A stretch of 5,593 nt of DNA, from assembly GCA_028694565.1 (NCBI GenBank), contig JAQVKR010000200.1, forward strand, positions 1 through 5,593, read 5' to 3'. Below the pieces are notes generated by a model that was given only the letters and a program-made list of their open reading frames with translations, did no database searches and was not told where the DNA came from. Of this stretch, positions 1-5,360 are shown in pieces. Position numbers and translations under genes: made by a program. Source of the DNA: Gammaproteobacteria bacterium (GTDB lineage: Bacteria; Pseudomonadota; Gammaproteobacteria; DSM-26407). Position 1 is the first letter of the stretch, and every line of letters starts with the position of its first letter.

Positions 1-4
1 CACC

Positions 5-87
5 GTAGGGCCGGATTCATCCGGCCGGTCAGGGCGCAGAATCCCGGCACCCTTGTGCAGATGAATCTGCACCTACAACCCTTGTCC
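5..87 (-). repeat. REPIN/BIME-like intergenic repeat, copy A
   Basis: This copy lies just beyond the 3' end of the DUF938 gene and reads in the minus direction relative to copies B and C. Positions 5-8 are GTAG, followed by a perfect 18-nt palindrome at 9-26 (GGCCGGAT-TC-ATCCGGCC). A 28-bp centre follows, then a second perfect 18-nt palindrome at 55-72 (GTGCAGAT-GA-ATCTGCAC) and CTAC at 73-76, which is GTAG on the other strand. Two palindromes with outward-facing GTAG heads is the layout of an inverted pair of REP sequences. Bases 77-87 match the 11-nt motif that precedes copies B and C (GGACAAGG here, GGATAGGG there). Assignment to the REPIN class is by structure only. Confidence 0.8.
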
Positions 88-91
88 ACCC

Positions 92-718
92 TCAGCAATC
101 GTCCGCGCATTCCCACTGAGTGTGGATCCAGACCAGGGTGCGGTTGTTCACCGGCATTTCGTGGTCCGCGGTGAGGCACAGGCCGTTCCGGCGGGCCAGC
201 CGGTCGAGGGCCTCGAAGTCGCGGATGCCGCTGGCGGGATCGCGGGCCTTGAGCCAGGCGTCGAAGCGGGCGTTGCTGGGCGAGGTGTAGCGGCCGCCGT
301 AGTTGAACGGACCGTAGAGGCAGAAGCGCCCGCCGGGGCGCAGCACGCGGCCCACGCCGGCGAACAGGCGTTCCACCGCGTCCCACGAGATGATGTGGGT
401 GGTGTTGGCGGAGAAGATGAAATCCGCCTGGGAAACCGCCCACAGCGGGGCGTTCACGTCGAGCGCCAGCGGCTCGCGCACGTTGGGGAGCCGCGCCTCC
501 TCCAGCCAGGCCCGGATGCCCGGCAGGTTCTCCTCCATGTCGGTGGGCTGCCAGGTGAGGTGGGGCAGGGCGGAGGCGAAGTAGACGGCGTGCTGGCCGG
601 TGCCGCTGCCGATTTCCAGCACCGTGCCCGGGCTGTCGAACTCGAAGCGCAGCACGCCGAGAATCGGTTCCCGATTCTGCTCGCTGGCCTCGGAGTAGGG
701 CTTGGTCCGCTTGCTCAA
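92..718 (-). CDS. DUF938 class I SAM-dependent methyltransferase
   Basis: This 208-residue cytosolic protein is a predicted S-adenosylmethionine-dependent methyltransferase of the DUF938 family; its substrate is not known. The SAM-binding motif I is clear (EIGSGTGQH, residues 35-43), with the acidic D60 placed to follow strand 2. Family signatures follow: SANTTHIISW at 103-112, LRPGG at 126-130, LYGPFNYGGRYTSPSN at 134-149 and a closing MPVNNRTLVW at 188-197. The length is normal for the family (about 200-220), and no signal peptide or membrane segment is seen. The start is a TTG at 716-718 (read on minus), supported by a GGAGG Shine-Dalgarno sequence 8 nt upstream; translation then gives the family-typical KPYSEASEQNREPIL near the N-terminus. 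The gene is divergent from srkA and stands alone. Family assignment is firm, biochemical role unknown. Confidence 0.93.
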   Translation of the reverse strand: MSKRTKPYSEASEQNREPILGVLRFEFDSPGTVLEIGSGTGQHAVYFASALPHLTWQPTDMEENLPGIRAWLEEARLPNVREPLALDVNAPLWAVSQADFIFSANTTHIISWDAVERLFAGVGRVLRPGGRFCLYGPFNYGGRYTSPSNARFDAWLKARDPASGIRDFEALDRLARRNGLCLTADHEMPVNNRTLVWIHTQWECADDC

Positions 719-726
719 TCGTGCAC

Positions 727-731
727 CCTCC
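727..731 (-). promoter_or_regulatory. Shine-Dalgarno site of the DUF938 gene
   Basis: On the minus strand the sequence is GGAGG, then 8 nt (727 is the last SD base, spacer 719-726), then TTG. This is a near-ideal ribosome binding site. It decides in favour of the TTG start, since no in-frame ATG or GTG lies at a comparable distance. Confidence 0.75.
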
Positions 732-800
732 AGGGTCGACGCCGGGTTGGCCGGACGGTAGGCTTGGCCGGATTCGGAGGCCTCCCTTTCCGCCTCCCCC

Positions 801-805
801 GGGAG
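801..805 (+). promoter_or_regulatory. Possible Shine-Dalgarno site of srkA
   Basis: GGGAG ends 11 nt before the ATG at 817, slightly longer than the ideal spacing. It lies directly after CTCCCCC, so it could pair with upstream pyrimidines and be partly masked. A weaker AGG at 810-812 is the alternative. Confidence 0.4.
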
Positions 806-816
806 CCGCAGGCGAT

Positions 817-1812
817 ATGACAGTTAAGTTAGACGAGAACGCGGCCTACCGCGAACTCGGGCCCGATCAGGTGCTCGATGCCGTGGAGAGTCTCGGGTTT
901 CCCACCGATGGCCGCCTCCTGGCGCTCAACAGCTACGAGAACCGGGTCTACCAGGTGGGCCTGGATCCGGGCAGCCCGCTGGTGGCCAAGTTCTACCGGC
1001 CCGGTCGCTGGAGCGACGCGGCGATCCTGGAAGAGCACGCCTTCACCCTGGAGCTGGCCGAGCGGGAGATACCGGTGGTGGCGCCGCTGGTCTTCGACGG
1101 CCGCTCCCTCCACCGCCACGGCGCGTTCCGCTTCGCCCTCTATCCGCGCCGGGGCGGGCGCAACCCGGAGCTGGACGACCCGGAGGTGCTGGAGCAGCTC
1201 GGTCGCTTCATGGGCCGCATCCACGCCCTGGGCGAGGTGGAGCCCTTCGCCCACCGGCCCACCCTCGACCTGGAGAGCTTCGGCACCGCTTCCGCCAGCT
1301 ACCTCCTGGACAGCGGCCACCTGCCGGCCGAGGTGCGCCCCGCCTACGCCGAGGTCACCTCCGCCCTCCTGGAGGCGGTGCGCGCCGCCTACGGGCGGGC
1401 CGCCCCGGTGCGCCTCATCCGCCTTCACGGCGACGCCCATCCCGGAAACATTCTCTGGACCGACCACGGGCCCCATATCGTGGACTTCGACGATGCCCGC
1501 ATGGGCCCGGCGATCCAGGACCTGTGGATGTTCCTCTCCGGCGACCGCGCCGCCATGAGCCTGGGCCTGTGGGACCTGCTCGAGGGCTATACCCAGTTCC
1601 GCGATTTCGACCCCCGCGAGCTGCACCTCGTGGAGGCGCTGCGCGGCCTGCGCATGCTCCACTACGCCGCCTGGCTCGCCCGGCGCTGGGACGACCCCGC
1701 CTTCCCCCGCGCCTTCCCCTGGTTCAACACCCACCGCTACTGGGAGGAGCACGTCCAGAGCCTGCGCGAGCAGATCGGGGCCGTGGCGGCGCCGCCGCTG
1801 GCGTGGGATTGA
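817..1812 (+). CDS. srkA: Stress response serine/threonine kinase SrkA (YihE/RdoA family)
   Basis: This 331-residue cytosolic kinase has the aminoglycoside-phosphotransferase-like fold; E. coli SrkA (328 residues) counters stress-induced death and is induced with the Cpx envelope-stress response. Family landmarks in order: LNSYENRVYQ (residues 37-46), the predicted nucleotide-binding lysine K58 in VAKFYRPGRW, ILEEH (70-74), the catalytic loop HGDAHPGN (204-211, D206 and N211), the metal-binding VDFDDAR (D223), the following GPAIQDLWM, and a C-terminal stretch with RRWDDPAFP and FPWFNTHRYW. The reading frame is open to a GTG at 721, but the 32 extra residues are proline/glycine-rich and match nothing in the family, so ATG 817 is chosen. 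In E. coli srkA is followed by dsbA; here a convergent DUF255 gene follows instead. Identification is confident. Confidence 0.94.
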   Translation: MTVKLDENAAYRELGPDQVLDAVESLGFPTDGRLLALNSYENRVYQVGLDPGSPLVAKFYRPGRWSDAAILEEHAFTLELAEREIPVVAPLVFDGRSLHRHGAFRFALYPRRGGRNPELDDPEVLEQLGRFMGRIHALGEVEPFAHRPTLDLESFGTASASYLLDSGHLPAEVRPAYAEVTSALLEAVRAAYGRAAPVRLIRLHGDAHPGNILWTDHGPHIVDFDDARMGPAIQDLWMFLSGDRAAMSLGLWDLLEGYTQFRDFDPRELHLVEALRGLRMLHYAAWLARRWDDPAFPRAFPWFNTHRYWEEHVQSLREQIGAVAAPPLAWD

Positions 1813-1829
1813 GGTTGGTTCGCAATAGG

Positions 1830-1856
1830 CAGGATTGACAGGATTTACAGGATGTC
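1830..1856 (+). repeat. Tandem 9-bp repeat CAGGATTNA, three units
   Basis: The units are CAGGATTGA (1830-1838), CAGGATTTA (1839-1847) and a partial CAGGATGTC (1848-1856). Similar CAGGATTTA-type strings recur between genes in many unrelated bacterial genomes, to my recollection. Function is unknown. Confidence 0.7.
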
Positions 1857-1879
1857 AATGGGTGGGGCCAAGGGCCATT

Positions 1880-1961
1880 GGATAGGGGCCGTAGGTGCGG
1901 ATTCATCCGCACAGCGGCGCCGGTTTCGTCGACCTGCCCGGCCGGGTGAATACGGCTTTTG
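1880..1961 (+). repeat. REPIN/BIME-like intergenic repeat, copy B (right arm decayed)
   Basis: GGATAGGG at 1880-1887 precedes GTAG at 1891-1894 and a perfect 18-nt palindrome at 1895-1912 (GTGCGGAT-TC-ATCCGCAC). The 27-bp centre (1913-1939) matches copy C at 22 of 27 positions. The right arm (1940-1957) is damaged: GCCGGGTGAATACGGC replaces the intact palindrome, and the terminal CTAC is lost to TTTT. The orientation is the same as copy C and opposite to copy A. Confidence 0.78.
1941..1960 (+). terminator. srkA: Weak hairpin plus T-run, possible srkA terminator
   Basis: The decayed right arm of repeat copy B forms GCCG (1941-1944) paired with CGGC (1953-1956) around an 8-nt loop, followed at once by TTTT (1957-1960). 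Shape and direction suit an intrinsic terminator for srkA, but the 4-bp stem and four-base T-run are short. It lies about 130 bp beyond the srkA stop codon. No better candidate is seen for either convergent gene. Confidence 0.25.
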
Positions 1962-1984
1962 ACGCACTCACGCATCTCTTTCAC

Positions 1985-2001
1985 GTCCTGGCGTCCTTGG
2001 C
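1985..2001 (+). repeat. Short doublet GTCC(T)TGGC
   Basis: GTCCTGGC (1985-1992) is followed directly by GTCCTTGGC (1993-2001). It sits next to the stop codon of the DUF255 gene but outside it. Similar CCTTGGCG strings are frequent between genes in other genomes, from memory only. Confidence 0.45.
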
Positions 2002-2018
2002 GGTGAGCCGATGCAGTT

Positions 2019-4085
2019 TCAGCCCCCCTCCAGCGCCTGCTCGAACTCGGCCAGGGTGGCGGCGGGCGCCGCGCAGGCTGTGCCGGTGCAGAGGTAGGCG
2101 GTCGCCTCGCCCCGGGGCCTGCGCTCGGCGAGGAGGCCCGGGAGCGCTGCGGCATCCGCGGGGATGGCCAGCACTATCCGGCCGGGGTCGTAGTCCTTCT
2201 GCGCCAGTGCCTGCCACCCGGCCAGCGCCTCCCCGTGGCCGCGCAGCACCACGCTGCGGGGCGGGTCGAGGTACTCCTCCAGAGCGGTCAGCAGGCTGGT
2301 ATGGGCGTAGGGCATCTCGCGGATGCCGCTCCAGGCGGCGCGCAGCGTGCGCTCGGCGGCGTCCAGGTAGCGGGTCTCGCCCAGCAGGTGGCCGAGGCGA
2401 AGCAGCACCTGGGCGGCGACGCCGTTGCCGGAGGGCAGCGCCTCGTCCAGCACCGGCTTGGGGCGGTGGATGAGCCGCTCGTGGTCGTCGGCGGTGAAGA
2501 AGAAGCCGCCGCCCGCGTGATCCTCGAAGTGGGCGAGCACCGCCTCCACCAGTTCCAGGGCGAATTCCAGGTCGCCTTCCCGCCAGCGGGCCTGGAGCAG
2601 CTCCAGGATGCCGTCGGCGAGGAAGACGTAGTCGTCGAGGTAGGCGGCATGCCGGGCGCGGCCGTCCTTCCAGCTCGCCAGCAGGCGCCCCTCCCGCCAC
2701 AGTTCGGTGCGCAGGAAGTCCAGCGCCTGCTCCGCCGCCCGCAGGAAGTCCTCCCGGCCGAGGAGGCGCCCGGCCCGTGCCAGGCCGCGGATCATCAGCC
2801 CGTTCCAGGCGGTCAGCACCTTGTCGTCGCGGCCCGGCCGCTCCCGCTTTCCGCGGGCCTGGAACAGCCGTTCCCGGGCCGCCTCGAAGCGCCGCGCCGC
2901 CTCGGTCTCGTCGAGGCCCAGCCGCCGCGCCGTCTCCGCCAGGGGGTGGAAGACATGGGGATACCAGCGCCCCTCGAAGTTCGGCTCGCCGTCGAGGCGG
3001 AAGCGATGGGCCGCCACGGCGAACTCCCCGGGGCTGAGCAGCGCCTCCGCCTCCTCGCGGGTCCAGGTGTAGAAGCGGCCCTCCCCGCCCTCGCTGTCGG
3101 CATCCAGCGCCGAGGCGAAGCCGCCCCCCGGGGCGCGCATCTCCCGCAGCGCCCACTCGCCGGTCTCGGCGGCGATGCGGGCATAGAAGCCGTTGCCGGT
3201 GGCCTGGGCCGCGTCGGCGTAGACGGGCAGCAGGAGGGCGTTGTCGTAGAGCATCTTCTCGAAGTGGGGGATCATCCACTCGTTGTCCACCGAGTAGCGG
3301 CAGAAGCCCCCGCCCAGCTGGTCGAACAGCCCGCCCATGGCCATGCGCGTCAGGGTCATGGCGGCCATCTTCAGCGCCGTCCCGTCCTCGTTGCCGCGCC
3401 CGCGGCTGGCGTGCCAGTGGCGCAGCAGCCGATCGATGTTGCCGGGGTGGGGGAACTTGGGCGCCTGGCCGAAGCCGCCGTGGCGTGGCTCGAAGGCCGA
3501 CTCCAGCTGCGCCCGGGCGTCCTCCAGCGGGGCGCCGTCGAGCACCTCCCCGCCGGCCGGGGCCGGGTTGAGGCGGGCCAGGGCCTCGGCGAGGGCCCGG
3601 GCGTGGCCGGCCAGCTCATCGGCGTGCTCCCCGTGCCACGCCGCCACCCGCCGGCAGAGATCGGTGAAGGCGGGCAGGCCGTGGCGCGGCTCGCGGGGGA
3701 AGTAGGTGCCGGCGAAGAAGGGGGTGTGATCGCGGGGGTCCAGGAACACCGTCAGCGGCCAGCCGCCGCCCCGGCCGGTGAGCAGCTGGTGGGCGGTCTG
3801 GTAGATCCTGTCCAGATCCGGGCGCTCCTCGCGGTCCACCTTGATGTTCACGAACAGGCGGTTCAGCACCGCCGCGGTCTCCGGGTCCTCGAAGGATTCG
3901 TGGGCCATCACGTGGCACCAGTGGCAGGCCGAGTAGCCGATGGAGAGCAGGATGGGGCGGTTCTCCGCCCGCGCCCGGGCCAGCGCCTCCTTCCCCCACG
4001 GCTGCCACGCCACGGGGTTGTGGGCGTGCTGGAGCAGGTAGGGGCTGGTCTCCGCGGCGAGGCGGTTGGCGGGGGCGTGGCTCAT
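2019..4085 (-). CDS. DUF255 thioredoxin-domain protein (YyaL/SPATA20 family)
   Basis: This 688-residue protein has the full length of the family (Bacillus subtilis YyaL is almost identical in length; human SPATA20 is a relative). Residues ~1-165 form the thioredoxin-like domain, opening with [19 protein letters not shown] and carrying the active-site motif CHWCHVM (C54, C57), then [10 protein letters not shown] (83-92), GGWPLTVF (107-114) and GTYFP (126-130). The remainder is the helical barrel resembling six-hairpin glycosidases and epimerases, with hallmarks [12 protein letters not shown] (203-214), [17 protein letters not shown] (251-267), [11 protein letters not shown] (273-283) and [12 protein letters not shown]. 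The C-terminus keeps a cysteine pair (C666, C671) in [10 protein letters not shown]. No signal peptide is seen, so it is probably cytosolic. Its reaction is unknown; redox activity is inferred from the CxxC motif. The gene is intact, with no frameshift. Confidence 0.94.
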   Translation of the reverse strand: MSHAPANRLAAETSPYLLQHAHNPVAWQPWGKEALARARAENRPILLSIGYSACHWCHVMAHESFEDPETAAVLNRLFVNIKVDREERPDLDRIYQTAHQLLTGRGGGWPLTVFLDPRDHTPFFAGTYFPREPRHGLPAFTDLCRRVAAWHGEHADELAGHARALAEALARLNPAPAGGEVLDGAPLEDARAQLESAFEPRHGGFGQAPKFPHPGNIDRLLRHWHASRGRGNEDGTALKMAAMTLTRMAMGGLFDQLGGGFCRYSVDNEWMIPHFEKMLYDNALLLPVYADAAQATGNGFYARIAAETGEWALREMRAPGGGFASALDADSEGGEGRFYTWTREEAEALLSPGEFAVAAHRFRLDGEPNFEGRWYPHVFHPLAETARRLGLDETEAARRFEAARERLFQARGKRERPGRDDKVLTAWNGLMIRGLARAGRLLGREDFLRAAEQALDFLRTELWREGRLLASWKDGRARHAAYLDDYVFLADGILELLQARWREGDLEFALELVEAVLAHFEDHAGGGFFFTADDHERLIHRPKPVLDEALPSGNGVAAQVLLRLGHLLGETRYLDAAERTLRAAWSGIREMPYAHTSLLTALEEYLDPPRSVVLRGHGEALAGWQALAQKDYDPGRIVLAIPADAAALPGLLAERRPRGEATAYLCTGTACAAPAATLAEFEQALEGG

Positions 4086-4091
4086 GGCGGG

Positions 4092-4095
4092 CTCC
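4092..4095 (-). promoter_or_regulatory. Shine-Dalgarno site of the DUF255 gene
   Basis: On the minus strand GGAG stands 6 nt before the ATG whose first base is at 4085. The spacing is good and supports this start, which also gives the family-typical short N-terminus before [15 protein letters not shown]. Confidence 0.65.
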
Positions 4096-4214
4096 GGTGA
4101 ATATCCGACCGAAACAGTCTACATTGACCGGCCGGGGGAGGATATACCGAGGGCGCGGGGAAGGACGGTTTCCCGTGTTCCGTTTCCAGTGTGTCGTGTT
4201 CTCGGAGGCGTGTG

Positions 4215-4296
4215 GGATAGGGATTGTAGGTGCGGATTCATCCGCACGGCGGTGCGGGATTCGTCGCCCTGCCCGGCCGGATGAATCCGGCCCTAC
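4215..4296 (+). repeat. REPIN/BIME-like intergenic repeat, copy C (best preserved)
   Basis: GGATAGGG at 4215-4222 precedes GTAG at 4226-4229. A perfect 18-nt palindrome follows at 4230-4247 (GTGCGGAT-TC-ATCCGCAC), then a 27-bp centre (4248-4274), a second perfect palindrome at 4275-4292 (GGCCGGAT-GA-ATCCGGCC) and CTAC at 4293-4296. Both arms therefore begin with GTAG when read outward-in, as REP sequences do. The reverse complement of copy A matches this unit closely over its whole length. Confidence 0.82.
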
Positions 4297-4300
4297 GCGT

Positions 4301-4323
4301 ATCCACGCATCCACGCATCCACG
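4301..4323 (+). repeat. 8-bp tandem repeat ATCCACGC, almost three units
   Basis: Units start at 4301, 4309 and 4317, the last one lacking its final base. The repeat adjoins the right end of REPIN copy C. Two degenerate units of the same type follow copy B at 1962-1977, which suggests that they belong to the wider repeat element. Confidence 0.65.
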
Positions 4324-4341
4324 GAACACGGAACACGGAAC
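4323..4341 (+). repeat. 7-bp tandem repeat GGAACAC, 2.7 units
   Basis: Units lie at 4323-4329, 4330-4336 and a partial unit at 4337-4341. They follow the 8-bp tandem repeat without a break and pair in inverted orientation with 4173-4187 on the other side of copy C. Confidence 0.65.
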
Positions 4342-4373
4342 GCCCTAAAAACCCCAGCATTCATCTCCACTTA

Positions 4374-4402
4374 TTGAGTTGAACCCCCGTTGATGCTAGA
4401 TT
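4374..4402 (+). promoter_or_regulatory. Sigma70-type promoter of the UPF0104-PAP2 unit
   Basis: A -35 element TTGAGT (4374-4379, 4 of 6 to consensus) is separated by exactly 17 nt from a -10 element TAGATT (4397-4402, 4 of 6). TGC directly before it (4394-4396) supplies an extended -10 TGn motif. Transcription would start near 4409, leaving a leader of about 34 nt to the TTG start at 4443. It is the only AT-richer stretch close to the gene. It is predicted from sequence only. Confidence 0.5.
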
Positions 4403-4427
4403 TCCACGCTTTCTCTCCCGGGCCGGC

Positions 4428-4432
4428 AGGGA
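4428..4432 (+). promoter_or_regulatory. Weak Shine-Dalgarno site before the TTG start
   Basis: AGGGA stands 10 nt before the TTG at 4443. A second AGGG at 4439-4442 is too close to act. The match is modest, but no ATG or GTG start is available in frame without losing the first membrane helix. Confidence 0.35.
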
Positions 4433-4442
4433 CCTTCCAGGG

Positions 4443-5360
4443 TTGGCTATTTCCTCTCTCAAGCTGAAGCGCCTGGTCGCCTTCCTGCTGCTCATCGGTC
4501 TCGTCGCGGCCGTGCAGGCGTACGTGGGCTGGGGCCGGCTGCTGCAGCCGTGGCTCGCCGTGCCCGTGCCGCCGCTGGCCGCCGCGGTGCTGCTGGTGAT
4601 CTGCACCTACGGGCTGCGCGCGGTGCGCCTCTACGACTTCTTCGCCGACGAGGTGCGCGGCCGTTTCCCGCTCGCCTTCAAGCTGATGCTGCAGCACAAC
4701 TTCTTCAACAACCTGCTGCCGGCCCGCAGCGGCGAGGTGGCCTTTCCGGTGCTCATGCAGCGCTACTTCGACGTGCCTCTGGCGCGCTCGGTGCCGGCGC
4801 TGATCTGGTTCCGCCTGCTGGACCTGCACACCATCGCCCTGGTGGGGCTGTGGGCGCTGGGCGCCCTGTGGCTGCCGCCCTGGGCCATCCTCTGCCTGTC
4901 GCTGGTGTGGCTGAGCGTGCCCGGCTGGGCCTGGCTGCTGAACAACTGGCTGCTGCGGCGCATCCCGCCGCAGAAGGGCGGGCTGCCGGGGCTGCTGCGC
5001 AAGGCGCTGGAGGGCTCGCCCCGGTCCCCGGGGCTGCTGTTCCGGGCCTGGTCCTGGACCCTGGTGAACTGGACGGTGAAGCTGGGCGTCTTCGCCTGGG
5101 TGCTGGCGCTGTTCGTGGACGTGAGCCTGCCCGGCGCGGTGCTGGGGGTGTTCGGCGGCGAGCTCACCAGCGTGCTGCCCATCCACGGCGTGGCGGGGGC
5201 GGGCACCTACGAGGCCGGCATTGTCGCCGCGCTGCTGCCCCAGGGGCTGGACGGCGAGGCGGCGCTGGGCGCGGCGGTGAACCTGCACCTGTTCCTGCTC
5301 GGCGTCACCCTGATCGGGGGCGCCTTCAGCCTGGTCATGAGCCGCGGCGATGGGCGTTGA
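4443..5360 (+). CDS. Lysylphosphatidylglycerol synthase TM-region family protein (UPF0104)
   Basis: This 305-residue inner-membrane protein resembles the membrane half of MprF but has no aminoacyl-transferase domain. That part of MprF is thought to flip lipids, so a lipid-translocating role is inferred, with substrate unknown. About seven or eight hydrophobic helices can be placed, roughly at residues 11-30, 42-63, 119-144, 146-166, 203-225, 228-247, 252-266 and 276-298. Family signatures are the polar loop QHNFFNNLLPARSGE (84-98) and the re-entrant-looking GGELTSVLPIHGVAGAGTYE (238-257). The start is the TTG at 4443: the frame is closed by TGA at 4380-4382, no ATG or GTG lies between, and a later start would remove helix 1. 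The 3' end overlaps the next gene by 11 bp, implying co-transcription and coupled translation. Confidence 0.87.
   Translation: MAISSLKLKRLVAFLLLIGLVAAVQAYVGWGRLLQPWLAVPVPPLAAAVLLVICTYGLRAVRLYDFFADEVRGRFPLAFKLMLQHNFFNNLLPARSGEVAFPVLMQRYFDVPLARSVPALIWFRLLDLHTIALVGLWALGALWLPPWAILCLSLVWLSVPGWAWLLNNWLLRRIPPQKGGLPGLLRKALEGSPRSPGLLFRAWSWTLVNWTVKLGVFAWVLALFVDVSLPGAVLGVFGGELTSVLPIHGVAGAGTYEAGIVAALLPQGLDGEAALGAAVNLHLFLLGVTLIGGAFSLVMSRGDGR

Larger units (their letters stand above)
719..816. other. 98-bp divergent intergenic region with direct repeat
   Basis: This gap must carry the promoters for both the DUF938 gene and srkA, but no convincing -35/-10 pair is visible on either strand. It contains a 9-bp direct repeat, TTGGCCGGA, at 747-755 and 764-772 (17 bp apart start to start). 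A 10-bp perfect palindrome GGAGGCCTCC lies at 776-785, followed by a pyrimidine-rich leader with two CCTCC motifs ahead of the srkA ribosome binding site. The repeats could be operator-like, but nothing shows a regulator. Confidence 0.4.
1813..2018. other. Repeat-filled gap between convergent genes
   Basis: This non-coding gap between the 3' ends of srkA and the DUF255 gene is a patchwork of short repeats. In order it holds a threefold 9-bp CAGGATTNA repeat (1830-1856), a 6-bp-stem hairpin CAATGG/CCATTG (1856-1880), REPIN copy B (1880-1961), two degenerate ACGCATCC units (1962-1977) and a doublet of GTCCTTGGC (1985-2001). Such AT-richer repeat clusters are common between convergent genes, where insertion does least harm. 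Confidence 0.6.
4173..4338. repeat. ~15-bp inverted repeat enclosing REPIN copy C
   Basis: The left arm at 4173-4187 (CCGTGTTCCGTTTCC) is the near-exact reverse complement of the right arm at 4323-4338 (GGAACACGGAACACGG), differing by one base gap and with a perfect core of ten. The arms enclose 135 bp that contain repeat copy C. The arrangement resembles the ends of a small non-autonomous element, but no target-site duplication is visible just outside, and the right arm is itself a tandem repeat, so chance or slippage origin is possible. Confidence 0.45.
4086..4442. other. 357-bp divergent intergenic region
   Basis: This gap separates the divergent DUF255 and UPF0104 genes. It holds the DUF255 ribosome binding site (4092-4095), an AT-rich patch (4141-4148, GATATACC) whose role is unclear, the left arm of an inverted repeat (4173-4187), REPIN copy C (4215-4296), an 8-bp tandem repeat (4301-4323), a 7-bp tandem repeat (4323-4341) and a sigma70-type promoter for the UPF0104 gene (4374-4402). 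No promoter for the DUF255 gene could be picked out with confidence. Short reading frames here overlap the repeats and have no protein character. Confidence 0.6.

Noticed and set aside
5..76. REP hairpins of copy A as an intrinsic terminator for the DUF938 gene
   Set aside because: Read on the minus strand, neither hairpin is followed by a T-run.
721..816. N-terminal extension of SrkA from GTG 721
   Set aside because: The 32 extra residues are Pro/Gly/Arg-rich and unlike the family. The ATG at 817 gives a length and N-terminus matching known SrkA.
829..1752. 307-codon minus-strand open frame across srkA
   Set aside because: It is low-complexity in composition and matches nothing. The plus strand encodes a complete SrkA with catalytic residues.
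2235..4100. 621-codon open frame on the plus strand antisense to the DUF255 gene
   Set aside because: It is a shadow of a GC-rich gene. Its translation is rich in Gly, Ala, Val, Gln and Arg with no recognisable domain, while the minus strand has clear family motifs throughout.
4124..4148. TTGACC followed by GATATACC as a plus-strand promoter
   Set aside because: The spacing is only 11-13 nt, too short for sigma70, and there is no plus-strand gene close by.
4301..4341. CRISPR-like array from the 8-bp and 7-bp repeats
   Set aside because: The units are far too short and directly adjacent, with no spacers and no cas genes nearby. They are simple tandem repeats.
4066..4348. Short plus-strand reading frames in the divergent gap
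   Set aside because: They run across the palindromic and tandem repeats, lack ribosome binding sites and show no protein-like composition.
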